A stretch of DNA of 64,000 bases. Origin: CAG-177 sp003514385. GTDB taxonomy: Bacteria > Bacillota > Clostridia > Oscillospirales > Acutalibacteraceae. Every line of letters begins with the position of its first letter. Position 1 is the stretch's first letter. Where the stretch lies: NCBI GenBank assembly GCA_051920445.1, contig JBPPLN010000001.1, forward strand, positions 558,001 to 622,000, given 5' to 3'. The notes below the pieces were generated by a model, which made no database searches, was not told the DNA's origin, and worked only from the letters and a program-made list of their open reading frames with translations. The position numbers and the translations under genes were made by a program. Positions 38,287 through 46,160 of the stretch are shown in pieces.

Positions 38287-39199
38287 CGACTATCGCGAAC
38301 TCCTTTTCTTTGAGATATTTTGTTATCGACACCGCACTGCCGAGCGCGCCGGAGAGAACGCCGAGCACGATAAATGCGGCGAGCAGTATCAGAGCATATT
38401 TGCCGAACGGAGCGATTCCCGACATTCCGATGCCGGAGAGAGTCTTGACGAGCGACCTGCCCGCAATTTCATATATGCCCCAGACGGCAAGCAGGGCGAG
38501 CACTCCGGAGATAAGTCCGAGCATCATGCCCTCGATCATGAACGGCCATCGGATAAACCACCTTGTCGCACCGACGCTCTTCATGATATTTATTTCGAGC
38601 CTGCGGCTGTCCATCGTTATTCTTATTGTGTTGGAGACGATGAAAAGCGAGACTATGAGCAGCAGCGCTATCATGCCTGCACTCACATAGCTGACTGTGT
38701 TTCTCAGCCCCGCGAGCTGCTTTGCAAGCTGCCTGTTCTCGCGGATATGCAGAACATGCTGGAGTTCAGAAATGCGCTTGACCGTGTCGTCAAACTTATC
38801 CGTATCCTTGAGCGAAACTTCATATGCATCGGGAAGCGGGTTTTCGTCGAGCCCGTCGAAGAGCACGGAGCTGTCCCCCATCTCGTCCTTGAGCTGGGCA
38901 AAGCCGCTGTCCTTGCCGACAAAAGTGCATTCGCGGACATTTGAAAGCCCTCTGAGGCTCGCGCCGAGCTCGTCCTCCTCCGCTTTCGTCGCGCTGTCGT
39001 CGACAAAGACCATTATCACATTCTGATCCTCGACATTGCCGATGAACATATTTATATTGACCATTATCATGAACGCAACGCCAATCATCACCATGCAGCT
39101 GAACAGCACGGAGACCGACGCTATGCTCATCAGTCGATTTACATAGAGATTCCTCATTCCCTCGCGGGTGAGGTAGCCGAGGCTTCCGTTATTTTTCAT
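38276..39199 (-). CDS. ftsX: permease-like cell-division protein FtsX
   Basis: 307 residues with four membrane helices, the FtsX layout. TM1 at about 22-45 follows a short cytoplasmic start (GYLTREGMRNLYVNRLMSIASV). A large extracytoplasmic domain (about 47-175) carries DNQNVIMVFVDDSATKAEEDELG-like content and GLDENPLPDAYEV, the family motif. TM2-4 lie at about 175-300, with NTIRITMDSRRLEINIMKSVGAT and RWPFMIEGMMLGLISG. It overlaps ftsE upstream and the M23 gene downstream. With FtsE it couples the cytoplasmic ATPase to cell-wall cutting outside. Confidence 0.95.
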   Translation of the reverse strand: MKNNGSLGYLTREGMRNLYVNRLMSIASVSVLFSCMVMIGVAFMIMVNINMFIGNVEDQNVIMVFVDDSATKAEEDELGASLRGLSNVRECTFVGKDSGFAQLKDEMGDSSVLFDGLDENPLPDAYEVSLKDTDKFDDTVKRISELQHVLHIRENRQLAKQLAGLRNTVSYVSAGMIALLLIVSLFIVSNTIRITMDSRRLEINIMKSVGATRWFIRWPFMIEGMMLGLISGVLALLAVWGIYEIAGRSLVKTLSGIGMSGIAPFGKYALILLAAFIVLGVLSGALGSAVSITKYLKEKEFAIVDEE

Positions 39200-40202
39200 C
39201 GCTCTCGTCCCCCTCTCCGTCGTCTTCGAGGTAAATCGAATAATCCGCCAAGACGGAAGAATACGTTGTATCGTCTGCGCCGCCGTATCCCGTCGTCTCT
39301 TTTTGGCGTTCTTTTCTTATGCTCTCGAGAGCCTGCCTGTAGACATCGTCCGCAGCGGTCTCGGCAGCTATCTCCTCCGCCTTTTCCGGGAGCCTTTCGG
39401 GTTCCTTTGCGACAACTTTTTCCTCCGAAGCTTCTTCCTCGTCGTCGAGATACTTCGTTGCGAAGCCGTCCGCCGGTCGGTTGAGACTGCTTGATTTTGC
39501 AAGCGTGCGCTCGCGGTGAGCGGAATTTTTCATTCTGCCGTCCGCCGCAACGGTTCCGTTTTCGAGCAGGATAACGCGCTTGTCATACATACGGACGAGA
39601 TTGTGCTCATGGGTAACCATGATGACAGTCGTGCCCTCCTGGTTGAGGCGCATGAGCAGATCGACTATCTCGAGGCTCATATGCGGGTCAACATTGCCCG
39701 TCGGCTCGTCCGCTATGATAAGATCGGCGTTATTCGCAAGGGCGCGGGCAAGAGCCACGCGCTGCTGCTCGCCGCCGGAGAGCTCGGTGGAATAGCAATT
39801 CATCTTGTCCGTCAGCCCGACTATGTCGAGCACGAATGGAACGCGCTTTTGAATCTTGTTCTCCTTAGAGCCGGTGACGCGCATGGCGAACGCCACGTTG
39901 TCGAACACGGTCATCTTGGGGATCAGGCGAAAATCCTGGAATACTATGCCCAACCCGCGGCGAAAATAGGGTATTTCGCTGCGGGTAAGGGTGCTCAGAT
40001 CTTGATTTTTGATTATAACTTTTCCATGCGAGGGCACTTCCTCACGCATCATGAGCTTGAGGAAGGTGCTTTTTCCGGCGCCGGACGCGCCGACGACAAA
40101 GACGAATTCGCCCTTGTTTATCTTGATATTGACATGGTTTAGAGCATGTGTTCCGTTCTCGTAGGTCTTGGAAACATCTCTGAATTCAATCACAGTTTTC
40201 AC
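39189..40202 (-). CDS. ftsE: cell-division ATP-binding protein FtsE with long acidic C-terminal extension
   Basis: 337 residues against about 228 for typical FtsE. The ABC ATPase occupies 1-225: Walker A GASGAGKSTFLKLM (about 38-51), Q loop VFQDFRLIP, signature LSGGEQQRVALARAL, Walker B LIIADEPTGNVDP and the switch VTHEHNL. The extra 110 residues are charged, low in complexity and rich in Glu, Asp, Lys and Ala, with YLDDEEEASEE and an acidic end, and look disordered or coiled. The gene overlaps ftsX by 11 bases. The extension is not a frameshift: the frame is open and coding-like throughout. Confidence 0.93.
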   Translation of the reverse strand: MKTVIEFRDVSKTYENGTHALNHVNIKINKGEFVFVVGASGAGKSTFLKLMMREEVPSHGKVIIKNQDLSTLTRSEIPYFRRGLGIVFQDFRLIPKMTVFDNVAFAMRVTGSKENKIQKRVPFVLDIVGLTDKMNCYSTELSGGEQQRVALARALANNADLIIADEPTGNVDPHMSLEIVDLLMRLNQEGTTVIMVTHEHNLVRMYDKRVILLENGTVAADGRMKNSAHRERTLAKSSSLNRPADGFATKYLDDEEEASEEKVVAKEPERLPEKAEEIAAETAADDVYRQALESIRKERQKETTGYGGADDTTYSSVLADYSIYLEDDGEGDESDEK

Positions 40203-40263
40203 TCCTATATAAAGCGGTATCCCCCTCGCTTGACTTTATACCGATCTTAAATTACGCCGCAGA

Positions 40264-41346
40264 TCAGTATTTGACAGGCTTCGCATCGAGATACTTCTTG
40301 ACCATAAGAGCCACCTTGAAGACGATAGCGTCGTCGAACTCGCGCAGGTCAAGGCCGGTGAGCTTCTTGATCTTCTCGAGTCTGTAAACAAGAGTGTTGC
40401 GGTGGACAAAGAGCTTGCGGGAGGTCTCGGAGACGTTGAGGTTGTTCTCAAAGAAACGCTGAATGGTGAACAGAGTCTCCTGATCGAGGCTGTCTATCGA
40501 GCCGCGCTTGAACACCTCGCGCATGAACATATCGCACAGGGTCGTGGGAAGCTGATAGATAAGTCTTGCGATACCGAGATTGTCGTAGCTGACTATGGTC
40601 TTTTCGGTGTCGAACACCTTGCCGACCTCGAGGGCTATCTGAGCTTCCTTGAACGAACGGGCAAGCTCCTTGACGCCGGTGACGGTCGTGCCGATGCCGA
40701 CATATGCGTGGATATAAAGGTCAGTTGTCAGAGAATCGGAAATGGAGCGCGCGAGCTTCTCGAGATCCTTGGTCTCGATGTTGCTGCGGACTTCCTTGAC
40801 GAGAGCTATCTCGTTTTCGTTTATGTTGATGACGAAATCCTTGGTCTTGTCCGGGAACAGATTCTGGATAACGTCGAACGCCGCGGAATCGTTATGCTCG
40901 GTGATTCTTATGAGAAGAACGGTGCGCACGGCATCGCTGTTGAAGCGGAGTTCGCGCGCCTTGATAGCGATATCGCCGGGAAGTATGTTGTCAAGAATAA
41001 CGTTCTTGACGAAGTTGCCCCTGTCGAATTTCTCATCGTAGCACTGCTTGATGTTGCTCAGCGCCACGCAGCAGATATCCGCATATTTGCCTGCAAGCTC
41101 ATCTTCGCCGTCAATGAAAACAGCATACTCGGCCTGCATATGAGAGCCGAACGAGCGGTAAGTGCAGCCGTTAACGATACGGTCGCCGTCCTCCGCAAAA
41201 ATCTGCGAAGCGTTCGAGATGACCTCGCCTATTTTGCCGAGCTCACTGCAGGAGATTATGGTGCCGGTCTCATCAATAACGCCGATCGTTCTGTCAACAG
41301 CGTCGCGCATCTGATGGATGACACCCTGGAAAAGCCTGTTTGACAT
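40264..41346 (-). CDS. PucR/CdaR family transcriptional regulator
   Basis: 360 residues. The N-terminus (MSNRLFQGVIHQMRDAVD, then TIGVIDETGTIISCS) is the sensing domain of CdaR/PucR proteins, the middle holds a GGDEF-like fold without its catalytic motif, and the C-terminal HTH reads LNVSETSRKLFVHRNTLVYRLEKIKKLTGLDL, the family hallmark. The ATG at 41346 is used rather than the longer frame to 41427, because GGGGTAG lies ahead of it. It has its own promoter at 41417-41445 and no adjacent target operon of the usual type (diacid or purine catabolism), so the effector is unknown. Confidence 0.85.
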   Translation of the reverse strand: MSNRLFQGVIHQMRDAVDRTIGVIDETGTIISCSELGKIGEVISNASQIFAEDGDRIVNGCTYRSFGSHMQAEYAVFIDGEDELAGKYADICCVALSNIKQCYDEKFDRGNFVKNVILDNILPGDIAIKARELRFNSDAVRTVLLIRITEHNDSAAFDVIQNLFPDKTKDFVININENEIALVKEVRSNIETKDLEKLARSISDSLTTDLYIHAYVGIGTTVTGVKELARSFKEAQIALEVGKVFDTEKTIVSYDNLGIARLIYQLPTTLCDMFMREVFKRGSIDSLDQETLFTIQRFFENNLNVSETSRKLFVHRNTLVYRLEKIKKLTGLDLREFDDAIVFKVALMVKKYLDAKPVKY

Positions 41347-41416
41347 AATATCTACCCCTATTCTGAATGATTTCAACTTCTGCCGTTTTAGACATTTTGA
41401 CAACTGCGCTATAGAC

Positions 41417-41445
41417 ATTTTACACAATTATACGCTTAATTGCAA
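41417..41445 (-). promoter_or_regulatory. promoter of the PucR/CdaR-like gene
   Basis: TTGCAA, a 17-base spacer and TAAAAT on the minus strand, about 70 bases before the start codon. The 41446-41630 region beyond it is AT-rich and otherwise empty. Confidence 0.6.
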
Positions 41446-41631
41446 TACATACGGGGCTAAAAAATATGTAAAATAAAGGATTTTTTTCATAATCGGGTAA
41501 AAAAGCACCTGTTTTTATCTATTTCCCACAATTTTTTTAATTCGCTTTTAGTGGATTTGATCTTTGGTCATTTTGTCCATAGAATTCCACATAGGGGCTT
41601 TGAGGCGCTTTTATCCGCGCGATTTTTATGG

Positions 41632-41637
41632 TATAAT
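41632..41637 (+). promoter_or_regulatory. -10 box of the ylmH-like gene
   Basis: TATAAT, 31 bases before the ATG at 41668; the -35 position reads TTTTAT, a weak match. Confidence 0.4.
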
Positions 41638-41667
41638 GAGCCGAGAAAGCGAAAAAGGGGCGCAAAA

Positions 41668-42441
41668 ATGGAAGGCAGCATACTCAGAGCATATATATCG
41701 GAGAACATCGAAAAGGCTCAAAGAGAAAATATCCCGGCGGCGGTATCGAAATTTCTCGATTCCGCGTCTCTCTCTGCGGCGTCCGCCCTCGCCCGCTCGA
41801 CTGCGGGCAGATTCATCTTCTGGGGCGGCTTCGAGGGAGCGGAGCGAGTTGTCATGCTCAGCGTCCCCGATTATATCGAGAGCGACGACCCGAACGAGAT
41901 TTTTACAGTATATTCCGACGAATGCCCGCTGAGCGCCGTGAGAATAGAGAAGGACAAATTTTCCGACATCGGTCACAGGGACTATCTCGGCGCGGTAATG
42001 GGTCTCGGTCTTACGCGCGAGAGCGTCGGAGACATCTGCGTTCAGCCCGACGGCTGCGACATCATAGCCCTGCCCAACGCCGCAAAATATATCGTTCAGA
42101 ACCTGACCGGCGCGGGACGCGCGACGCTGAAAGCGAAATTGATCCCGCTCGGCGAGGTCCGTGCGCCGCAGGTAAATATAAAGGAAACGAGCATCACCGT
42201 CGCATCGCCGCGGCTCGACGCAGTAGCGGGCGAGACATTCTCGCTCTCGCGCTCGGCGGCGGCACAGGCAATAGCCTCGGGCGCGGTGACGGTAAACGAC
42301 GAGCAGGTATTGAAAGCCGACCGTCGCCTCTCCCCAAAAGACAAAATCGTTCTGCGCGGCAAGGGCAGAGCGATTCTCGGCGAAGAGTTCACGCAGACAA
42401 AGAAGGGCAGAGTCAGGATAGGGGTCAAAAAATCCGTGTAA
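41668..42441 (+). CDS. ylmH: YlmH family S4-domain RNA-binding protein
   Basis: 257 residues. The N-terminal two thirds (SKFLDSASLSAASALA, RFIFWGGFEGAERVVMLSVPDY, GHRDYLGAVMGLGLTRESVGDI, the latter two being family signatures) are the YlmH-specific region. The C-terminal S4 RNA-binding domain begins VASPRLDAVAGETFSLSRSAA and contains SGAVTVNDEQVLKADRRLSPKDKI. YlmH is linked to cell division in the dcw cluster of Bacillus and Streptococcus and has been tied to ribosome rescue; here it stands alone next to the ftsEX region. The ATG at 41668 has AAGGGG 8 bases ahead. Confidence 0.93.
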   Translation: MEGSILRAYISENIEKAQRENIPAAVSKFLDSASLSAASALARSTAGRFIFWGGFEGAERVVMLSVPDYIESDDPNEIFTVYSDECPLSAVRIEKDKFSDIGHRDYLGAVMGLGLTRESVGDICVQPDGCDIIALPNAAKYIVQNLTGAGRATLKAKLIPLGEVRAPQVNIKETSITVASPRLDAVAGETFSLSRSAAAQAIASGAVTVNDEQVLKADRRLSPKDKIVLRGKGRAILGEEFTQTKKGRVRIGVKKSV

Positions 42442-42534
42442 TAATACGGCAAGACCATTTTTGATAATCGACTTCTGCCTTCGCGTCTCACTCTCACTAT
42501 AATAAAAGCTTTCATACTTCTCGCGATGAAAAAA

Positions 42535-42567
42535 GCCTACCCAATTTTTATGTTGGGTAGGCTTTTT
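42535..42567. terminator. bidirectional terminator between ylmH-like and HAAS genes
   Basis: GCCTACCCAA and TTGGGTAGGC form a perfect 10-pair stem with an 8-base loop, with T runs on both strands. It serves the convergent genes ending at 42441 and 42616. Confidence 0.9.
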
Positions 42568-42615
42568 AAACTCATTTAATTTTCCGCTGATTCGCATGAT
42601 ATTTTATGCGATTTT

Positions 42616-44130
42616 TTACTTTTCAAGCTCATATACCCTCTGCCGACCATGCACATACTCGCTGAGACAATAAAGCTTTGCATCGCTGAGTTTTCCGTTT
42701 TCGAACCACAGCTCAGCGACAACCGGATAATATATCTCGTCCGGCGAACCTCTGCCCGCATGACTCACGCGGCAGTATTCGCTCTCCTCCCCGTTTTTAA
42801 GCGTCAGGAATCTCGCGAATATATCGCCATCCTCTCCGGCGAGCTTTTTCATCACCTCATCCCGACTGTCGCCGGCACGGACTGTTTTGAAATTATGATA
42901 GCAGTCTCTTCCGCCGCTTCCGCCGGAATGATGATCCGGGACATAGCCGTATTTGTCCTTGACGGCGGCTCCGCTTCCGACTCCCTTGGATTCTACGCAG
43001 CCGTCGGAATCGGCTCTGAGATAAACAAAGCCGTTGCTGTCGTTTCGCCCGTAAATGTCGTTGTCGTCATAGAATATGTTCGGATTGATAAACACGGTAT
43101 AGCCCTCGTCTGTAACCGTAAGCTCAAGCTCGCCGAGCGAATATTTAAGACGCTTGCTCATTTCCCTGCTCTGCGTTTTGCGGTATTCGCCAAACGGCAT
43201 ATAGCCCTGAACGCGAAGTCTCCGCACCGCCTCATTATAATCCATGCCGAGGTCTATAGATTCGAACGCCGCTTCGCTCTGCTTGCATATCCCGTCCGAG
43301 GTCTCGAACTTTTTTCCGTTCATTACATACTTATAGCTCCTGTAAAACTTCTCCGTGCCCGTGTACATAAAAGTCAAGCCTATCGCCGCCGCGCACAGGA
43401 CGGATGCCGTTATTATAATGCCTTTTTTGCTCTTTTTCTCCGGCGTGCCTTTTTTCCTGAGCTTTATAAACAGGATAAGCGACACCAACGCGAGCCCGAT
43501 ATCAAGCACGATACCCGCTATAAAAGAAATATATTCATTGACAAGTTCTTGCTCGCTCGCAAATTTATATGTAATCAGCGGAGTTGTTTTTTCGAGCAGG
43601 AACCCGATATCACTGATGAGCGCATATATCGCAGGCTGAGTGTAGCCGCTGGAAATCAGAGTTGCGCCGAACAGCAGATTCGGTATGCCTATTGCGAGCA
43701 GTGTTTTCTTAAATCCCTTTCTGTAGGCAACTGCCAAAGCAAAAGAGAACGCGAGTATTATCGCAAAGCTTGCAAAAATCTCAGCCGTCTCCGGGCTGCC
43801 CTTGGAATCCCCTGACACTATCCACACACCGCCAAACATCGCGGACATTATCACAAGCGTCGTCAGCACAAATGCCAAAATCGGCATCCATATTTTTTCG
43901 CCGTAGACTTTCTCGAAATCCTTTTTTATCATCTCGGTCACACCTCCGTCGTCGCCCATGTCGGCCAGCGCTTTTTGGATGCTATCATCTTCGCTGTAGC
44001 CGATCTCGGTATAAAAATCGATGTGGTCGGATATATGATCCCGCAGCTCCTCGCGGATAAGCTTCTGCCGCCTTTTCGAGAGCTTTTCGGGAATCACAGA
44101 ATCGAGGTAGCTTTCTATTCTTTTGTCCAT
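42616..44130 (-). CDS. HAAS-domain membrane protein, PadR partner (second copy)
   Basis: 504 residues. Residues 1-75 are the HAAS domain: SYLDSVIPEKLSKRRQKLIREEL, DHISDHIDFYTEIGYSEDDSIQKAL and DMGDDGGVTEMIKKDFEK. About six membrane helices lie at 80-265, and a C-terminal extracytoplasmic region (from about 270) contains a repeated unit of the type GMDYNEAVRRLRVQGYMP and RAGDSRDEVMKKLAGEDG, suggesting two ~75-residue modules. It starts 12 bases after the PadR stop. Organisation matches the 11.85-14.0 kb pair although the ectodomains do not look alike. Signal and target unknown. Confidence 0.8.
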   Translation of the reverse strand: MDKRIESYLDSVIPEKLSKRRQKLIREELRDHISDHIDFYTEIGYSEDDSIQKALADMGDDGGVTEMIKKDFEKVYGEKIWMPILAFVLTTLVIMSAMFGGVWIVSGDSKGSPETAEIFASFAIILAFSFALAVAYRKGFKKTLLAIGIPNLLFGATLISSGYTQPAIYALISDIGFLLEKTTPLITYKFASEQELVNEYISFIAGIVLDIGLALVSLILFIKLRKKGTPEKKSKKGIIITASVLCAAAIGLTFMYTGTEKFYRSYKYVMNGKKFETSDGICKQSEAAFESIDLGMDYNEAVRRLRVQGYMPFGEYRKTQSREMSKRLKYSLGELELTVTDEGYTVFINPNIFYDDNDIYGRNDSNGFVYLRADSDGCVESKGVGSGAAVKDKYGYVPDHHSGGSGGRDCYHNFKTVRAGDSRDEVMKKLAGEDGDIFARFLTLKNGEESEYCRVSHAGRGSPDEIYYPVVAELWFENGKLSDAKLYCLSEYVHGRQRVYELEK

Positions 44131-44142
44131 TTTGTCACCGCC

Positions 44143-44490
44143 TCAGACTGCCGAGGGCGCTAACCCGCTCCTTATCACCTTTTCGACTGCGCTCGAATAC
44201 GAATGCCAGTCCTCGGTCGATTTGTTGAGCATTTTCAGTCCTCTGTCGGTGATGTGATAGTATTTTCGCCTTTTGCCGCGCTCGCCGTCCTGCCAATAGG
44301 ACTTCACGAGTCCCTCCTGCTCGAAGCCGTGGAGTATCGGGTAGAGCGTGCCCTCCTTGAAGGAGAACACAAATTCGCTGCGCTGTTCGATCTCCTTGAT
44401 GATCTGGTAGCCGTACATGTCCCCTGTTCCGAGGACGGACAGCACGAGCAGCGAGCTGCTGCCCTTTGACAGTTCTTTTTGGATATTCAC
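44143..44490 (-). CDS. PadR family transcriptional regulator (second copy)
   Basis: 115 residues, starting at GTG 44490 with AGGAGG 7 bases ahead. KELSKGSSSLLVLSVLGTGD, MYGYQIIKEIE, FKEGTLYPILHGFEQEGLVKSYW and KRRKYYHITDRGLKML are the PadR blocks, closely paralleling the PadR at 11851. A full promoter lies at 44544-44572, with partly inverted ATGCTA/TAGCAT-like sequence around it that could be its operator. It heads a two-gene unit with the HAAS protein and lies downstream of an ABC-2-type transporter operon that it may control. Confidence 0.92.
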   Translation of the reverse strand: MNIQKELSKGSSSLLVLSVLGTGDMYGYQIIKEIEQRSEFVFSFKEGTLYPILHGFEQEGLVKSYWQDGERGKRRKYYHITDRGLKMLNKSTEDWHSYSSAVEKVIRSGLAPSAV

Positions 44491-44543
44491 ATAAAGTCCT
44501 CCTTTTAGCATAGAGTTTCTATACATCGGTGTTCTATGTATAT

Positions 44544-44572
44544 AGCATAGCATTATATTTCTGTTCTGTCAA
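44544..44572 (-). promoter_or_regulatory. promoter of the second PadR/HAAS pair
   Basis: TTGACA, a 17-base spacer and TATGCT on the minus strand. ATGCTATGCTATATACATAG around -10 has inverted character and could bind PadR. Confidence 0.6.
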
Positions 44573-44654
44573 GGAAAAATTTGCAAAAAATTTTGCCGCC
44601 CCCGAAAAGCGGTCTACCCGCTCCCGGACACGGCATTTTGAATTGACTTTGCGG

Positions 44655-45320
44655 TCAGTTATAGACCGTTCTCTTCTTGCTTATGATATTTCCCGCCACG
44701 GCAAGCGCAATACCCAAAACGAACAGAGGCAGGCAGCTTTGAAGCACCAGTTCGGACGAAACAAGCCCGAACGACATATAAAACATCGGCACCTCTCTGT
44801 TGATGCAGAACATATAGTTTGCTATCAGATACAGCACGCCGCCGAGGATACTTATCGCCGCGGATTTTGAAATGCTGATAATAAAGCTGCACATTCCGAA
44901 AAAGAACACGCAGGCGGGGATTATCCGCACAAATTCAAAGGCAAAATCCGGCAGGAGCAGGCACGACGCCGCCATCATGATTGAAACATTCAGGAGCATC
45001 GCGCAGAATATGACCGCGCAAATAGCGCCTGCGCTCACCCTTTTGTTGACGAACAGCACTTCGTTGCCCTCGGATTCGTTATACTCCCTGAGCACAAAAA
45101 TAACATCCCATGCGGAGAAAAACGGGAATATCACCTGCGACATCTGCAGCAGATAAACCTCTATCATCTCGGGCTTGGTGCCGTTGAAATGCATGGAGCA
45201 GAGCAGCAGTGGATAGAGAACATCGAAGAGCACGAGCGGAACGAACCTCACCGCGCCAGCATTTTTCAGCGACAGACGAACAGCCATAAAAACCGCACTC
45301 ATATGTTTTTTGTTATGCAT
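44655..45320 (-). CDS. membrane protein, ABC-2-type transporter permease-like
   Basis: 221 residues with about six hydrophobic segments and short loops. The largest polar loop, REYNESEGNEVLFVNKRVSAG, matches the coupling helix region of ABC-2-type permeases (ESExEVLFxNxR). The gene overlaps the ATPase gene by 22 bases and is its likely partner, together with the larger permease 5' of the operon. Substrate unknown; such systems often export peptides or lipids. Confidence 0.7.
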   Translation of the reverse strand: MHNKKHMSAVFMAVRLSLKNAGAVRFVPLVLFDVLYPLLLCSMHFNGTKPEMIEVYLLQMSQVIFPFFSAWDVIFVLREYNESEGNEVLFVNKRVSAGAICAVIFCAMLLNVSIMMAASCLLLPDFAFEFVRIIPACVFFFGMCSFIISISKSAAISILGGVLYLIANYMFCINREVPMFYMSFGLVSSELVLQSCLPLFVLGIALAVAGNIISKKRTVYN

Positions 45321-46147
45321 ATGTATCCATCCTCAACGCGCGGCGACACCGACGCGGCAGCAGGCTGAGCCTGCGCCGAGAGCACGGCGGTCATCCGCTT
45401 TGAATCGCGCTCAAACTGGCGCTGAATGAAATACGGCTCCGAAAGCTCGCCGAGCCTTGAATCCTCGATTTCATAGACCTTGCCCTCGGCGGCGGTTTCT
45501 ATTTCGGCGCATGTGCCCTGCGCCGCCACGGTACCGTTGTTTATTATCACCAGCTCGTCGCAGAGGTTTTCGACGTCCTCGACAATATGCGTGGAGATGA
45601 TTATCGTGCGCTCGCCCTCGAGCTTCGAAACAATATTCTTAAAGCGCAGGCGCTCCTCCGGGTCGAGCCCGGCAGTCGGCTCGTCGAATATAATGATATC
45701 CGGCTCGCCGAGCAGAGCCTGAGCCACGCCCAGCCTGCGTATCATGCCGCCCGAAAGAGTCTTGACCTTTTTGTCGAGCTTGTCCTGAAGACCGACGAGC
45801 TCGATATATTTTTTCGCCTCATCGCCGATTTTTTCGCGGCTGACGCTCTTGAGGTCTGCGAGCATCTCCATCATTTCAAAGGCGGTCAGCTCTTTGTATA
45901 GACCGAATTTCTGCGGCAGATAGCCTATATGGCTCTGAAAGCTTTTGTCCTTTGAAATATCGCTGCCGTTAAATTCGATTTTTCCCGCGCTCAGCGGATA
46001 GAGACCCGTTATGCAGCGCATAAGCGTTGTCTTGCCCGCGCCGTTGGGACCGAGGAGTCCGTATGTCTTTTTATCGAGCTGCATATCTATCGATTTCAAT
46101 ATTTTGCTGCGGCCGAAGCTCTTGTCCACCGCATAAAGTGAAAGCAT
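45299..46147 (-). CDS. ABC transporter ATP-binding protein
   Basis: 282 residues. Walker A GLLGPNGAGKTTLMRCITG (about 31-49), Q loop YLPQKFGLY, signature LSGGMIRRLGVAQALL, Walker B IIIFDEPTAGLDP and the switch His in STHIVEDVENL are intact. The C-terminal 70 residues (VYEIEDSRLGELSEPYFIQ) form the usual regulatory extension of exporter ATPases of the NatA/CcmA type. It stands between two permease genes and drives that exporter. Confidence 0.93.
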   Translation of the reverse strand: MLSLYAVDKSFGRSKILKSIDMQLDKKTYGLLGPNGAGKTTLMRCITGLYPLSAGKIEFNGSDISKDKSFQSHIGYLPQKFGLYKELTAFEMMEMLADLKSVSREKIGDEAKKYIELVGLQDKLDKKVKTLSGGMIRRLGVAQALLGEPDIIIFDEPTAGLDPEERLRFKNIVSKLEGERTIIISTHIVEDVENLCDELVIINNGTVAAQGTCAEIETAAEGKVYEIEDSRLGELSEPYFIQRQFERDSKRMTAVLSAQAQPAAASVSPRVEDGYICITKNI

Positions 46148-46160
46148 AAAAATTCCCTCC

